A stretch of DNA of 21,937 nt from a virus, in the IMG/VR virus record IMGVR_UViG_3300021335_000106, positions 1 through 21,937 of that record, one strand, 5' to 3'. Positions 1 to 7,712 of this stretch are shown here, piece after piece. The position numbers were made by a program, and so were the translations under genes. The notes below the pieces were generated by a model, which saw only the letters and a list, made by a program, of their open reading frames with translations, was not told where the DNA came from and ran no database searches. How positions within the stretch are numbered: the stretch's first letter is position 1; each line of letters starts with the position of its first letter.

Positions 1-483
1 ACACCATTTGCAGAACGTATCTATGAAAAACATAGGAGTGGAACATACTATGAGATTGACGCTGACGGAAACAAGGTAACAAGAGTTGTCGGACAGAACT
101 ATCATATTATTGCTGGTAGTAACTTTGTTAATATCAAGGGTGATGTAAACCTTACGATTGATTCAAACTGCAAGACTTATATCAAAGGCGATTGGCATAT
201 TCAAGTTGACGGTAACAAGACGGAAGTTGTAAAAAAGAATGTTACGGAAACATATGGAACAGAGAATGGAACTCATTCACATACTATAAGTGTTACAGGT
301 AAAAGAGCAGAGACAGTAACCAATACTGTTACGGAAACATATAAAGACGCAAAGACGGAAGAAGTCACTGGACTTGTTTCCGAAACATATAAAGCAAATC
401 AAACAACAAACATAACAGGTACACTAGACTTGGATGCATCTACGGAAGTAGACATTGATGCTGGTGTAATCAATCTAAACTAA
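1..483 (+). CDS. gp5: Baseplate hub spike protein gp5, C-terminal beta-helix (5' end outside window)
   Basis: The open frame enters from the left edge and runs 160 codons to a TAA at 481-483. It reads like the C-terminal part of a T4-like gp5, whose trimeric intertwined beta-helix forms the needle that pierces the host outer membrane. What is seen is a run of short beta-strand repeats rich in V, T, G, N and D (for example IAGSNFVNIKGDVNLTID, then IKGDWHIQVDGNK), and three copies of a V-T/S-E-T-Y motif (bases 241-255, 328-342, 376-390). It ends in an alternating D/A/I stretch, LDLDAS-TEVDIDAG. The lysozyme and OB-fold domains of T4 gp5 would lie upstream, so their presence is unknown. The stop overlaps the start of the PAAR gene (TAATG), fitting spike and tip being made together. 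Confidence is good for spike beta-helix and a little lower for the exact T4 gene equivalence. Confidence 0.85.
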   Translation, partial: TPFAERIYEKHRSGTYYEIDADGNKVTRVVGQNYHIIAGSNFVNIKGDVNLTIDSNCKTYIKGDWHIQVDGNKTEVVKKNVTETYGTENGTHSHTISVTGKRAETVTNTVTETYKDAKTEEVTGLVSETYKANQTTNITGTLDLDASTEVDIDAGVINLN

Positions 484-872
484 TGCCCGGCGTAGTAAGA
501 ATAGGGGATGCACACGTTGGCCACGCAAGTCCTACACCTAGTCCATTTCATCAAACCACATACGCAAGTGGTTCTGGTAATGTTTTTGTAAACAGTAAGG
601 GTGCAGTAAGAATTGGCGACACTACTAGTTGCGGCGATCCAGCTGTCGGTTCTAGTCCAAATGTATTTGTAAACGGAATACTAGTTCATCGTTTAGGTGA
701 CGCAACTGGCGGACATGGTTCATGGGTGCCTAATGCTTCTGCATCATCATCATCAAATGTATTTGCAAATGGTGGTAGTGGAGGCGGAACACCAGCAGAC
801 CCATCAAAAGCAATTGCACAGAACGGTTCTTGTGTTCAGTATGATTGGAACAATGGAGTCTGTCTAGACTAA
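483..872 (+). CDS. PAAR-repeat spike tip protein
   Basis: This 129-residue protein is built from three similar units, each with R/L-(I/L)-G-D followed later by N-V-F-(V/A)-N: residues 6-38, 43-64 and 70-96. That is the PAAR layout, in which three repeats fold into a small metal-stabilised cone capping the gp5 or VgrG spike (T4 gp5.4 in phages). Candidate metal ligands are H11, H14, H23, C50, H69 and H78; known PAAR proteins use three His and one Cys. After a Gly/Ser linker (residues about 86-104) there is a short tail ending in SCVQYDWNNGVCLD with two cysteines (C117, C127) that is not part of the cone. The start is fixed by the TAATG overlap with gp5. The sharpened tip presumably leads the spike through the host envelope. 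The function of the tail is not evident. Confidence 0.9.
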   Translation: MPGVVRIGDAHVGHASPTPSPFHQTTYASGSGNVFVNSKGAVRIGDTTSCGDPAVGSSPNVFVNGILVHRLGDATGGHGSWVPNASASSSSNVFANGGSGGGTPADPSKAIAQNGSCVQYDWNNGVCLD

Positions 873-884
873 GGAGATAAAGTA

Positions 885-1280
885 ATGCACGAGTATAAAT
901 GTAGAATGGTGAGAGTGGTTGATGGTGACACAGTAGATGTTGACATTGACTTAGGGTTCGGTGTATGGATGCTCAAACAAAGAATTCGTATGTATGGTAT
1001 CGACACACCAGAATCCAGAACAAGAGATTTAGAAGAGAAGAAGTACGGATTGGCTGCAAAAGACTTTCTTATGAAGTGGACTAACGCAGGCGGACTTGTT
1101 CTCAAAACACACAAGGATGGTAAAGGTAAGTTCGGTAGGATACTTGGTGAGTTGTGGTATGGTGAAGTCAACATCAATAATAAAATGATTGAAGAACATC
1201 ATGCAGTAAAATATATGGGGCAGTCCAAAGAAGATATTGCTGAAGAGCATATCAAGAATAGAGCTTTCATTAATCTATAA
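885..1280 (+). CDS. Staphylococcal-nuclease-fold (thermonuclease family) endonuclease
   Basis: This 131-residue protein has the full SNase signature. V-V-D-G-D-T at residues 11-16 supplies D15. R-I-R-M-Y-G-I-D-T-P-E at 33-43 supplies R35, D40 and E43, matching R35/D40/E43 of Staphylococcus nuclease. G-K-F-G-R-I-L-G at 81-88 supplies R85, matching R87. All catalytic residues are therefore present, and a calcium-dependent phosphodiesterase acting on DNA or RNA is expected. Length matches a single catalytic domain. No signal peptide or membrane segment is seen. The start has a strong Shine-Dalgarno (AAGGAG, 871-876) overlapping the stop of the PAAR gene, so it is co-expressed with the spike. Its role is not shown by sequence: host nucleic acid degradation late in infection, or a virion-carried nuclease, are both possible. 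It is not a usual T4 baseplate component. Confidence 0.88.
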   Translation: MHEYKCRMVRVVDGDTVDVDIDLGFGVWMLKQRIRMYGIDTPESRTRDLEEKKYGLAAKDFLMKWTNAGGLVLKTHKDGKGKFGRILGELWYGEVNINNKMIEEHHAVKYMGQSKEDIAEEHIKNRAFINL

Positions 1281-1287
1281 GTTTCGT

Positions 1288-1295
1288 TATAAATA
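1288..1295 (+). promoter_or_regulatory. T4-type late promoter box upstream of gp25
   Basis: An exact TATAAATA octamer lies in the 31-base gap before gp25. In T4-like phages this is the -10 element read by RNA polymerase with the late sigma factor gp55. The predicted start would fall near 1301, right at the Shine-Dalgarno AGGAG (1301-1305), leaving a leader of only about 11 bases before the ATG at 1312. Assignment rests on exact match and intergenic position. Confidence 0.6.
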
Positions 1296-1311
1296 CAAAT
1301 AGGAGAAATAT

Positions 1312-1752
1312 ATGACTGCCAATCCAACAGCATTTCGTGATGCAGAGAGAACGAATACCTCTGATAGAAATGCACAAGTATTTAAAGATATTAATTTGTC
1401 GCTTGCAAGACATCCAATCACTGGTGACATTGCAACGCTTTCTAATGTTGAGGCAGTAAAACGTAGTGTTCGTAATTTAGTTAACACCAATTTCTATGAG
1501 CGTCCTTTTCATCCAGAGATAGGATCTAATGTTCGTTCAGTTTTATTTGAACCAGTATCACCAATCGTTGCAACAGTTTTGGAAAGACACGTTAGAGATG
1601 TTATTGCAAACTTTGAACCAAGAGCAGAACTAGTCGATGTTATTGTTTCAGACAATTCTGATGCAAATGAATATAGGGTACAGATTAAATTTTTTGTAGT
1701 GAACTCTTCGGACATTGCAGACATGAACATATTTTTAGAGAGATTAAGATAA
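1312..1752 (+). CDS. gp25: Baseplate wedge subunit gp25 (GPW/gp25 family)
   Basis: The 146-residue product (T4 gp25 is 132) fits the gp25/GPW family, which anchors the sheath-proximal end of each baseplate wedge and is conserved in contractile injection systems. The diagnostic pattern is present: D-I-N-L-S-L-A-R-H-P-I-T-G-D-I at about 26-40, followed by V-K-R-S-V-R-N-L-(V)-x-T-(N)-F-Y-E-R-P-F-H-P-E-I-G-S at 49-71, where the ER-PFxPxxGS segment is the most conserved part. The C-terminus carries the expected beta-alpha end (YRVQIKFFVVNSSD). The start follows AGGAG by seven bases. Only one base separates its stop from the gp6 ATG, and gp25 followed by gp6 is a normal order in marine T4-like phages. 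Confidence 0.93.
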   Translation: MTANPTAFRDAERTNTSDRNAQVFKDINLSLARHPITGDIATLSNVEAVKRSVRNLVNTNFYERPFHPEIGSNVRSVLFEPVSPIVATVLERHVRDVIANFEPRAELVDVIVSDNSDANEYRVQIKFFVVNSSDIADMNIFLERLR

Positions 1753-1753
1753 G

Positions 1754-3652
1754 ATGGCAGAGTCAAAATTACAAGTCACCGAATTAGATTTCGATGATAT
1801 AAAAAATAATCTAAAGACATATCTCAAGGGGCAGACAGAATTTTCTGATTATAACTTTGAAGGTTCAGGGTTGTCTGTTCTGATTGACACCTTAGCATAT
1901 AATACACATTACCTTGGTATGAATGCAAATATGCTTTCAAACGAAATGTTTCTTGACACTGCAACACTTCGTTCATCTGTAGTATCTCATGCAAAGAAAC
2001 TAAACTATACTCCACGTTCTGCCAGAGCTGCAGAAGCATTCGTCAACGTCCAAGTTAATAATAGTAATCTTTCTTCAGTAACAATAGATAAGGGTACAAA
2101 GTTTACAACTACAATAAACAATAACACATATGGTTTTGTTGTGAATGAATCAAGGACTGTTCAACCAACGAATGGTATTCTTAAATTTGAAAACCTACCT
2201 ATCTATGAAGGAACATTGGTTAGTGCAAAGTATACCGTTGACTTTAATAATCCAGAAAAGAAATACACTATTACAAGCGACAGAGCAGATACCACAACTC
2301 TTACTGTTACTGTCCAGAACTCTTCATCTGATACAACTACAAATGTTTATAATCTTGCAAAAGATATCTCAACGGTAAAGGCTACTGACCAAGTTTATTT
2401 TTTACAAGAAAATGAAGATGGTAGATTTGAAGTTTACTTTGGTGACAATGTTATTGGTAAGAAACTTATTAACGGAAACATTGTAATTCTAGAATACATT
2501 GTAACTAACAAAACAGAAGCAAATGGTGCAACTACATTCAGTGGTACAGCAATTGGTGGTGTGTCTGACATTACTATAGAAACCATGCAGGCTGCGTCTG
2601 GTGGAGCAGAACCAGAAACTATTGAATCAATTAAGTACTATGCTCCTCTTAATTATTCTGCACAGAGAAGAGCAGTAACCACATCCGACTATAAATCTAT
2701 TCTACCAGAGATATATCCAAATGTCAAGTCTGTTCAAGTGTGGGGGGGTGAAGATAATGATCCACCAATTTATGGACAAGTGTATATTGCAATCAGTCCA
2801 TTGTCTGGAGCAAAACTAACTCAGGCCCAGAAAGAATTTATCGTAAACGGATTGAAACCATTTAACGTAGCATCTGTTCGCCCACAGATTATTGACCCTG
2901 AGACAATTAATGTTATTGTAGATACAAACTTTAGATACAATGCTCTTGCAACAACAAAGACTGCATCTGATTTGCAGACAGAAGTTAATACGACAATAAC
3001 AAATTATTCTACAAACAACCTTGAGAAGTTTGATACTATGTTTAGATATTCTGAGTTGTCACGTTTGATTGATACCACAGATGAATCTATTCTTTCAAAC
3101 ATCACTACTGTTCGTATGTACAAATCTTTAACACCACAACTCAATACTTTAACACAGTATACAACAAAGTTTTACAATCAATTTTTTAATCCACACGCTG
3201 GCCATGGTTCGGTTTTATCTACTACTGGTTTTAAAATTTCTGGTTCAACTGCTGAACAGTTTTTGGATGATGACGGTAGGGGCAATGTTAGAATCTTTAA
3301 AGTTGAATCTAACCAAAAGGTTTATGCAAACGCAGCAGTGGGAACAATTGATTATACACAGGGAACTATAGTTCTTAATAATCTCACGATTACATCTGCA
3401 ACGAACACTGATGGGTCTATTCACATGATTGTTATTCCAGAGTCAAACGATGTTCTCCCTGTAAGAAATCAACTCTTGCAAATAGACATATCCAAAGGAA
3501 GCGTTAGTGCAACATCTGACAATTCTGGTCAGGGTGCATCAACTAGTTCATATTCTCCTGTTGGTGGGGGAACTGTGACAGACACTACAACAACAAGCAG
3601 TAGTTCTTCATCAAGTTCAAGTTCAAGTTCATCAAGTTCAAGTTCTTACTAA
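1754..3652 (+). CDS. gp6: Baseplate wedge subunit gp6 (baseplate J-like)
   Basis: The 632-residue product (T4 gp6 is 660) forms the backbone ring of the baseplate wedge together with gp7 and gp25. The N-terminus is highly typical of gp6: residues about 10-45 include L-D-F-D-D-I-K-x-N-L-K-x-Y-L and Y-N-F-E-G-S-G-L-S-V-L-I-D, followed by L-A-Y-N-T-H-Y-L-G-M-N-A-N-M and a segment on sorting out J-like architecture (LNYTPRSARAA). The middle has the GTKF and FEVYFGDNVIGKKL motifs seen in baseplate J-like proteins. Residues from about 300 contain the Y-x-A-P-x-x-Y-x-A-Q-x-R-A-V-T-x-x-D-Y segment shared by the family. The last ~30 residues are an odd Gly-Thr then poly-Ser tail ending SSY. The start lies one base after the gp25 stop. 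Confidence 0.92.
   Translation: MAESKLQVTELDFDDIKNNLKTYLKGQTEFSDYNFEGSGLSVLIDTLAYNTHYLGMNANMLSNEMFLDTATLRSSVVSHAKKLNYTPRSARAAEAFVNVQVNNSNLSSVTIDKGTKFTTTINNNTYGFVVNESRTVQPTNGILKFENLPIYEGTLVSAKYTVDFNNPEKKYTITSDRADTTTLTVTVQNSSSDTTTNVYNLAKDISTVKATDQVYFLQENEDGRFEVYFGDNVIGKKLINGNIVILEYIVTNKTEANGATTFSGTAIGGVSDITIETMQAASGGAEPETIESIKYYAPLNYSAQRRAVTTSDYKSILPEIYPNVKSVQVWGGEDNDPPIYGQVYIAISPLSGAKLTQAQKEFIVNGLKPFNVASVRPQIIDPETINVIVDTNFRYNALATTKTASDLQTEVNTTITNYSTNNLEKFDTMFRYSELSRLIDTTDESILSNITTVRMYKSLTPQLNTLTQYTTKFYNQFFNPHAGHGSVLSTTGFKISGSTAEQFLDDDGRGNVRIFKVESNQKVYANAAVGTIDYTQGTIVLNNLTITSATNTDGSIHMIVIPESNDVLPVRNQLLQIDISKGSVSATSDNSGQGASTSSYSPVGGGTVTDTTTTSSSSSSSSSSSSSSSSSY
3596..3646 (+). repeat. Poly-serine codon repeat at the gp6 3' end
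   Basis: Seventeen consecutive serine codons precede the final Tyr and stop. They mix AGT, TCA and TCT, giving a short microsatellite based on TCAAGT. Because both Ser codon families alternate, the hexamer can slip in frame by two residues, so length may vary among relatives. Confidence 0.9.
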
Positions 3653-3667
3653 GATAGGTAATTAAGT

Positions 3668-6600
3668 ATGGCTGGTAATAACCCATCTTTTAAAAATAAA
3701 GTATCCCCTCTTATTGATGGTCAACTTCCTAACTTTGTTAAGGAAGACCATCCACTATTCATAAGTCTTTTAAAACATTACTATGAGTTCATGGAAGGGG
3801 CACAACTATCTCTTGGTGGATTTAATGATTATATTATTCAAGAAACAAACTCTGTTAATTATATTCTAGATCAGAACGGAGAGAACATTGTTCTTGAAAC
3901 ATCTGTAGCAAAGTTTGTTACAGGGGAAACCATTGTTGGTGATACTTCAAAGAGTAGTGCAAAGATTATTGTAGATGATTATGATGCTAGTAAAAAGATT
4001 TATATTACATCACAACAAAGATTTAATTTTGGTGAAAAGGTTACTGGCCAAACTTCTGGTGCAAGTGCAGTAGTCACTGATTACAAAGCAAACCCCATAC
4101 AAAACATTCAACAACTTCTTGCATATGCAGATGTTGATAATACCGTATACAAGTTTCTTGATAAGTTTAAAGAATCAATTCTTCGCTCTATACCAGAGAC
4201 AGTTGCAGAAGGCATAGATCAAAGAAATCTTATCAAGAATATTAAAGATTTGTATGAGGCAAAAGGAACTGAAGATGGTCATAGATTATTCTTTAGAATT
4301 CTTTTTGATGAAGAATCTGAATTCTTATATCCAAGGGAGAGTATGCTCAGAACATCTGACGGTCAATGGTCAGATGATTTTGTTATGAGAGTTCTTGAAA
4401 TTGGAACATCTGACTTCGGTGAACTTATTGGACAAACGATTACTGGACAGACATCTGGTGCAACAGCCATCGTATCATCTCTTGTTAAGTTTAAGAGTGG
4501 AACAACACTTGTCACAGAACTCAATCTAGATCAAACTACTATTAATGGAACATTTGTAATCGGTGAGATTATAAAGGGTATATCGACAGTGCTTGATTTG
4601 GAGATTAGTGCAACTCTATCTGGTATTGTTGGTGAAGTAACTATTACTGATGGGCCCATGAGTATGGGTTATGGTATTAAGGGTGGACAATATTACGAGG
4701 TTGGTGATACAGTTACATTTGAGAAACTAGGAACAATTGGTGTTCGTGGCCAGGTTAGTAGAATTGGCGCTGGTAGTATTGATGAGATATACATTGCCAA
4801 TCGTGGTACTGGTTATAATGAAGGTGATGCAATTGTTTTCGATAATGCAAACACAAATGGTGTTGGCGCCGCAGCCAAACTTGCAGTTGTTGGTGGTTCA
4901 TTACTCTTAGAACCGTTTACTGCTCCAGATAGTGTGGTTCAGAATTGTACTGACGTACATGACTTGATTGTAGACCATGCAAGTCAGATTGACTTAGAAG
5001 ATGCAAGCATAACAACCAAGTATCTACAACTTGAAGATGGTTCTGGTTCAATAGTACAGGAAGATGGAACACTAGTAACAACAAGTCATCGCTCTCAATT
5101 GTTAATTGTAGAAGAACCTGACTCTGAGGATATTAGTTATCAGGGCGAAGCACTTATACTTGAAGATGGGAATCAACTTCTTAGAGAAGAGACTAACGAA
5201 TTTAGTATCGGTATGGAACAAGATACTGATGGTGTGACTAAACTTCTCCTTGAGAATGGGGATGATATTATTATTGAGAGACAAACCTTTACAGACTTGG
5301 GTGTTGCAACTGAGGCTGGGCAAATTACAAAAGTCACAATAATTGATGACGGTAATGGATATACATCTCGCCCATCAATCAGTGTTACAAGGTCGGTTGC
5401 AGATCCTTCAGCGACTAATGCAGAGTTGGTTGCAATATCTAACAGTGGAGTGGGTAGTGTAAAAGATGTTTCTATAACAAACTATGGTTTGGAATACACT
5501 GGAGCTCCAAAGGTTACATTCAATAAAAAGATTGTTATTGCAAATCCAACAGGTAACTATACTGTCGGTGATACTCTTACCTCATTCACTGGAACAGTTG
5601 TTGATTGGAATTCAGATACTAACCTTCTTGAATTAGAAACAGTTGTAGAAGATTTTGTCGTTGGCGATATCATTACTTCAGTTGGTGGTGTTAGTGGAAC
5701 AGTTGTACAGGAACTAGGAGCGTTTGGTTCTACAACTCTAGAACCAGTTGTTCGTTCTGATGGAACATTCATAACTGATAGAGGCAAGGTATCAGAAGCC
5801 ACAATGAGAGTTCAAGACTCTCTATATTATCAAGACTACTCTTACGTTGTTCGTATTGGCCAATCTATTAATCAGTGGAGAGAGAGTATTAGAAACTCTG
5901 TGCATCCTGCTGGTTGGAACGTCTTTGGTGAAGTTTCTTTTGCAACAAGTCTCGCACAGGCACAAGCAAACTCACTAAGAATTCAAGTACCTACTGCTGG
6001 TGGTGTCCAAGACTTTACTGCTGATACCGAAACATTTACACCAGAACTTGCATCTACTCTTACAAACCTTTTCACTTCTATATTCGGCAGAAGATTGGGT
6101 ACAACAACAGACGGAACAACTGTCGTATCTGCACCATTAAAAGGATACTCTGACATATCAGATGTTCCAAGTGGTAGAGAAGTAACATTGACATCAACCG
6201 TTTCTGTAACAATAGGAACAGGAAATAATATTGGGAAACAACAAACTGTCTTAGGCCCAACACTTGATTTGTTACCTAAGTATGCGTTTGCAGTTCCCCC
6301 TGTAATGGATGACGGAGAGATACCAAACTACCCTGGCATCTATCGTAATCCAAGAGGTGGTGTAAATAGTGGTGCGTATTTTACTATTGACCAGTTTGGA
6401 CAGTATCCAATTAATCATGTATCATCAAGGGTTGGTGCATTGGATAGTTTTGATGATACTACTCAAACATTTGATTCAACTAATACATCATTTGATGAAA
6501 ATGATATTGTTATTCCGCCAATCGCATTTAAGACTAGGATTAATGTTCCACCACCTGGCGAAATAAAAGTAACTCGTGGAACACTTATCAATGCATTTGA

Positions 6601-6820
6601 TCAAAACTTTATTACATTTGATAATGCTAACAATACATATGATGAAAGTGGAACTCAGGGAACTTATGGAATACACAATGCATCATTTGATAATAGTGGA
6701 ACTCAGGGAACTTTTGACTCAGGAACACTAACTTTTGATATGGCTCCACCTCAGAAATCATTTGATGATACTTTAATTTCATTTGATTCAAATACAAATA
6801 CACTTGACGAAACCTTATAA
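3668..6820 (+). CDS. gp7: Baseplate wedge protein gp7 homologue with extra beta modules and FD-repeat tail
   Basis: This 1050-residue protein lies where T4 has gp7 (1032 residues), the wedge protein bridging gp6 to the periphery. Residues about 149-235 resemble the C-terminal part of T4 gp7 as remembered: a helical R-N-L-I-K-N-I-K-D-L-Y-E-A-K-G-T-E-D segment, then F-F-R-I-L-F-D-E-E-S-E, and later G-Q-T-I-T-G-Q. Residues about 725-758 match the gp7 'SY(Y)V...I...W...I..(F/S)VHP(A/V)G' segment. T4's long N-terminal propeller is absent. Extra material includes four LEDG-like motifs (about 61-79, 451-467, 494-508, 524-538), two G-x-G-Y beta modules (near 379 and 561), and a tail of about twelve (S/T)FD motifs from 927 to the end. 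The Shine-Dalgarno is weak (TAGGTAA, 3656 region). gp7 identity is likely but rests on partial similarity. Confidence 0.8.
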   Translation: MAGNNPSFKNKVSPLIDGQLPNFVKEDHPLFISLLKHYYEFMEGAQLSLGGFNDYIIQETNSVNYILDQNGENIVLETSVAKFVTGETIVGDTSKSSAKIIVDDYDASKKIYITSQQRFNFGEKVTGQTSGASAVVTDYKANPIQNIQQLLAYADVDNTVYKFLDKFKESILRSIPETVAEGIDQRNLIKNIKDLYEAKGTEDGHRLFFRILFDEESEFLYPRESMLRTSDGQWSDDFVMRVLEIGTSDFGELIGQTITGQTSGATAIVSSLVKFKSGTTLVTELNLDQTTINGTFVIGEIIKGISTVLDLEISATLSGIVGEVTITDGPMSMGYGIKGGQYYEVGDTVTFEKLGTIGVRGQVSRIGAGSIDEIYIANRGTGYNEGDAIVFDNANTNGVGAAAKLAVVGGSLLLEPFTAPDSVVQNCTDVHDLIVDHASQIDLEDASITTKYLQLEDGSGSIVQEDGTLVTTSHRSQLLIVEEPDSEDISYQGEALILEDGNQLLREETNEFSIGMEQDTDGVTKLLLENGDDIIIERQTFTDLGVATEAGQITKVTIIDDGNGYTSRPSISVTRSVADPSATNAELVAISNSGVGSVKDVSITNYGLEYTGAPKVTFNKKIVIANPTGNYTVGDTLTSFTGTVVDWNSDTNLLELETVVEDFVVGDIITSVGGVSGTVVQELGAFGSTTLEPVVRSDGTFITDRGKVSEATMRVQDSLYYQDYSYVVRIGQSINQWRESIRNSVHPAGWNVFGEVSFATSLAQAQANSLRIQVPTAGGVQDFTADTETFTPELASTLTNLFTSIFGRRLGTTTDGTTVVSAPLKGYSDISDVPSGREVTLTSTVSVTIGTGNNIGKQQTVLGPTLDLLPKYAFAVPPVMDDGEIPNYPGIYRNPRGGVNSGAYFTIDQFGQYPINHVSSRVGALDSFDDTTQTFDSTNTSFDENDIVIPPIAFKTRINVPPPGEIKVTRGTLINAFDQNFITFDNANNTYDESGTQGTYGIHNASFDNSGTQGTFDSGTLTFDMAPPQKSFDDTLISFDSNTNTLDETL
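6446..6817 (+). repeat. Degenerate FD repeats in the gp7 homologue tail
   Basis: The last ~124 codons carry about a dozen short units with Phe/Tyr/Leu-Asp (SFDD, TFDS, SFDE, AFDQ, TFDN, TYDE, SFDN, TFDS, TFDM, SFDD, SFDS, TLDE), commonly six to eight residues apart in clusters. Within it a 19-base sequence is perfectly repeated at 6647-6665 and 6695-6713, an in-frame shift of 48 bases that encodes SGTQGT twice. This points to growth by internal duplication. Confidence 0.8.
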
Positions 6821-6823
6821 ATA
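6816..6823 (+). promoter_or_regulatory. T4-type late promoter box upstream of the fibre cassette
   Basis: An exact TATAAATA overlaps the stop codon of the gp7 homologue (TAA 6818-6820). It lies 31 bases before the next ATG (6855), which has its own AGGAG at 6843-6847. The expected transcription start would be near 6829. It would give the inserted cassette between gp7 and gp8 its own late transcript. Confidence 0.6.
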
Positions 6824-6854
6824 ACATTAGAATATATCTACTAGGAGATAACAA

Positions 6855-7700
6855 ATGGCAAAAGCAGCAATCGGCGTAGGCACATCTGCAAACGATGGTA
6901 CAGGAGATGACCTTCGTTCTGGTGCAATTAAAATTAACGCCAACTTTGACGAAATCTATACTGAATTGGGTAACGGTACTACATTGTCTAGTGCGTCCTC
7001 AACTCAAACACTTACAAATAAAACTTTAACTGCACCCACTATTAATGGAGCAGTCGGTGGAACTACAACTTCCATGACAATCACTGCACTTACTACTGAA
7101 GGTATTGCAAATGCAACTGACGAGCTAGAAATTACCGCTGCAAACCAAGTAGTTGAGATTCAAGGTGGTGGTTCAAACTCTGGTGCAATCACTCTTAACT
7201 GTGAACAAAATACTCATGGTCAAAAGATTATCGCAGCATCACATAGTGCATTGAATGGTAATAGTGGCAACCCTGCTACTTTGACACTTCCAAGTACTGG
7301 TGTAGCAAGTCAAGAGTTGGTTTCCACAGGTGCGACACAGACACTTACTAATAAGACACTGACTGCACCTACTATTACTGGTGCCGGAACAATCGCTGGT
7401 GTATTCACTGGTAATATTACTGGTAACGTAACTGGTAACGTAACAGGTAATATTACTGGTAACGTAACTGGTAATGTGACAGGAAACCTTGATGGTATTA
7501 TTGGAAGCAACACTCCTGCCGCTGGTTCGTTTACCACTGCAAGCACAAGTGTGCATTTTCAAGCAGCAGTTCATGCAGATACAACTGCAAGAGATGCCGC
7601 AATTACATCTCCCGCCGCTGGTATGGTTGCATACTTAACTGCAACAAATAAACTACAAGTATATACTGGAAGCGCTTGGGAAACAATTACTTCATCGTAA
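6855..7700 (+). CDS. Repeat-rich tail-fibre-like structural protein
   Basis: The 281-residue protein has no catalytic motif and looks like a trimeric fibre or its adaptor. The N-terminus (residues 7-39), with V-G-T-S-A-N-D-G-T-G-D-D-L-R-S-G and then I-N-A-N-F-D-E-I-Y, is a motif recurrent in marine phage fibre proteins. The segment TQTLTNKTLTAPTI occurs twice (50-63 and 161-174). Residues 185-212 are seven tandem four-residue TGN(I/V/L) units, a likely beta-helix. The C-terminus (about 243-281) matches another recurrent fibre ending: A-R-D-A-A-I, then S-P-A-A-G-M-V-A-Y, then L-Q-V-Y-T-G-S-A-W-E. It starts after AGGAG and is the first gene inserted between gp7 and gp8. Partner and receptor are unknown. 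Confidence 0.75.
   Translation: MAKAAIGVGTSANDGTGDDLRSGAIKINANFDEIYTELGNGTTLSSASSTQTLTNKTLTAPTINGAVGGTTTSMTITALTTEGIANATDELEITAANQVVEIQGGGSNSGAITLNCEQNTHGQKIIAASHSALNGNSGNPATLTLPSTGVASQELVSTGATQTLTNKTLTAPTITGAGTIAGVFTGNITGNVTGNVTGNITGNVTGNVTGNLDGIIGSNTPAAGSFTTASTSVHFQAAVHADTTARDAAITSPAAGMVAYLTATNKLQVYTGSAWETITSS
7407..7490 (+). repeat. Seven tandem 12-base units encoding TGN(I/V/L)
   Basis: Seven in-frame 12-base units of form AC(T/A)GG(T/A)AAYNTN lie back to back. The last residue of each unit runs I, V, V, I, V, V, L. The two I-V-V triplets are also near identical at base level, so a 36-base unit probably duplicated. The repeat lies inside the fibre-like gene at residues 185-212. Confidence 0.92.
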
Positions 7701-7712
7701 GGATAGATAACA

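Noticed and set aside
894-901. TATAAATG inside the nuclease gene as a late promoter
   Set aside because: One mismatch, inside coding sequence at codons 4-6, with no downstream gene start that it would serve.
885-1280. The nuclease as a homing endonuclease
   Set aside because: The motifs are SNase-type (RIRMYGIDTPE, GKFGR), not GIY-YIG, HNH or LAGLIDADG, and no flanking intron signs were seen.
7407-7490. Tandem short repeats resembling a CRISPR or iteron array
   Set aside because: Units are 12 bases with no spacers, stay in frame and encode TGN repeats inside a fibre-like gene.
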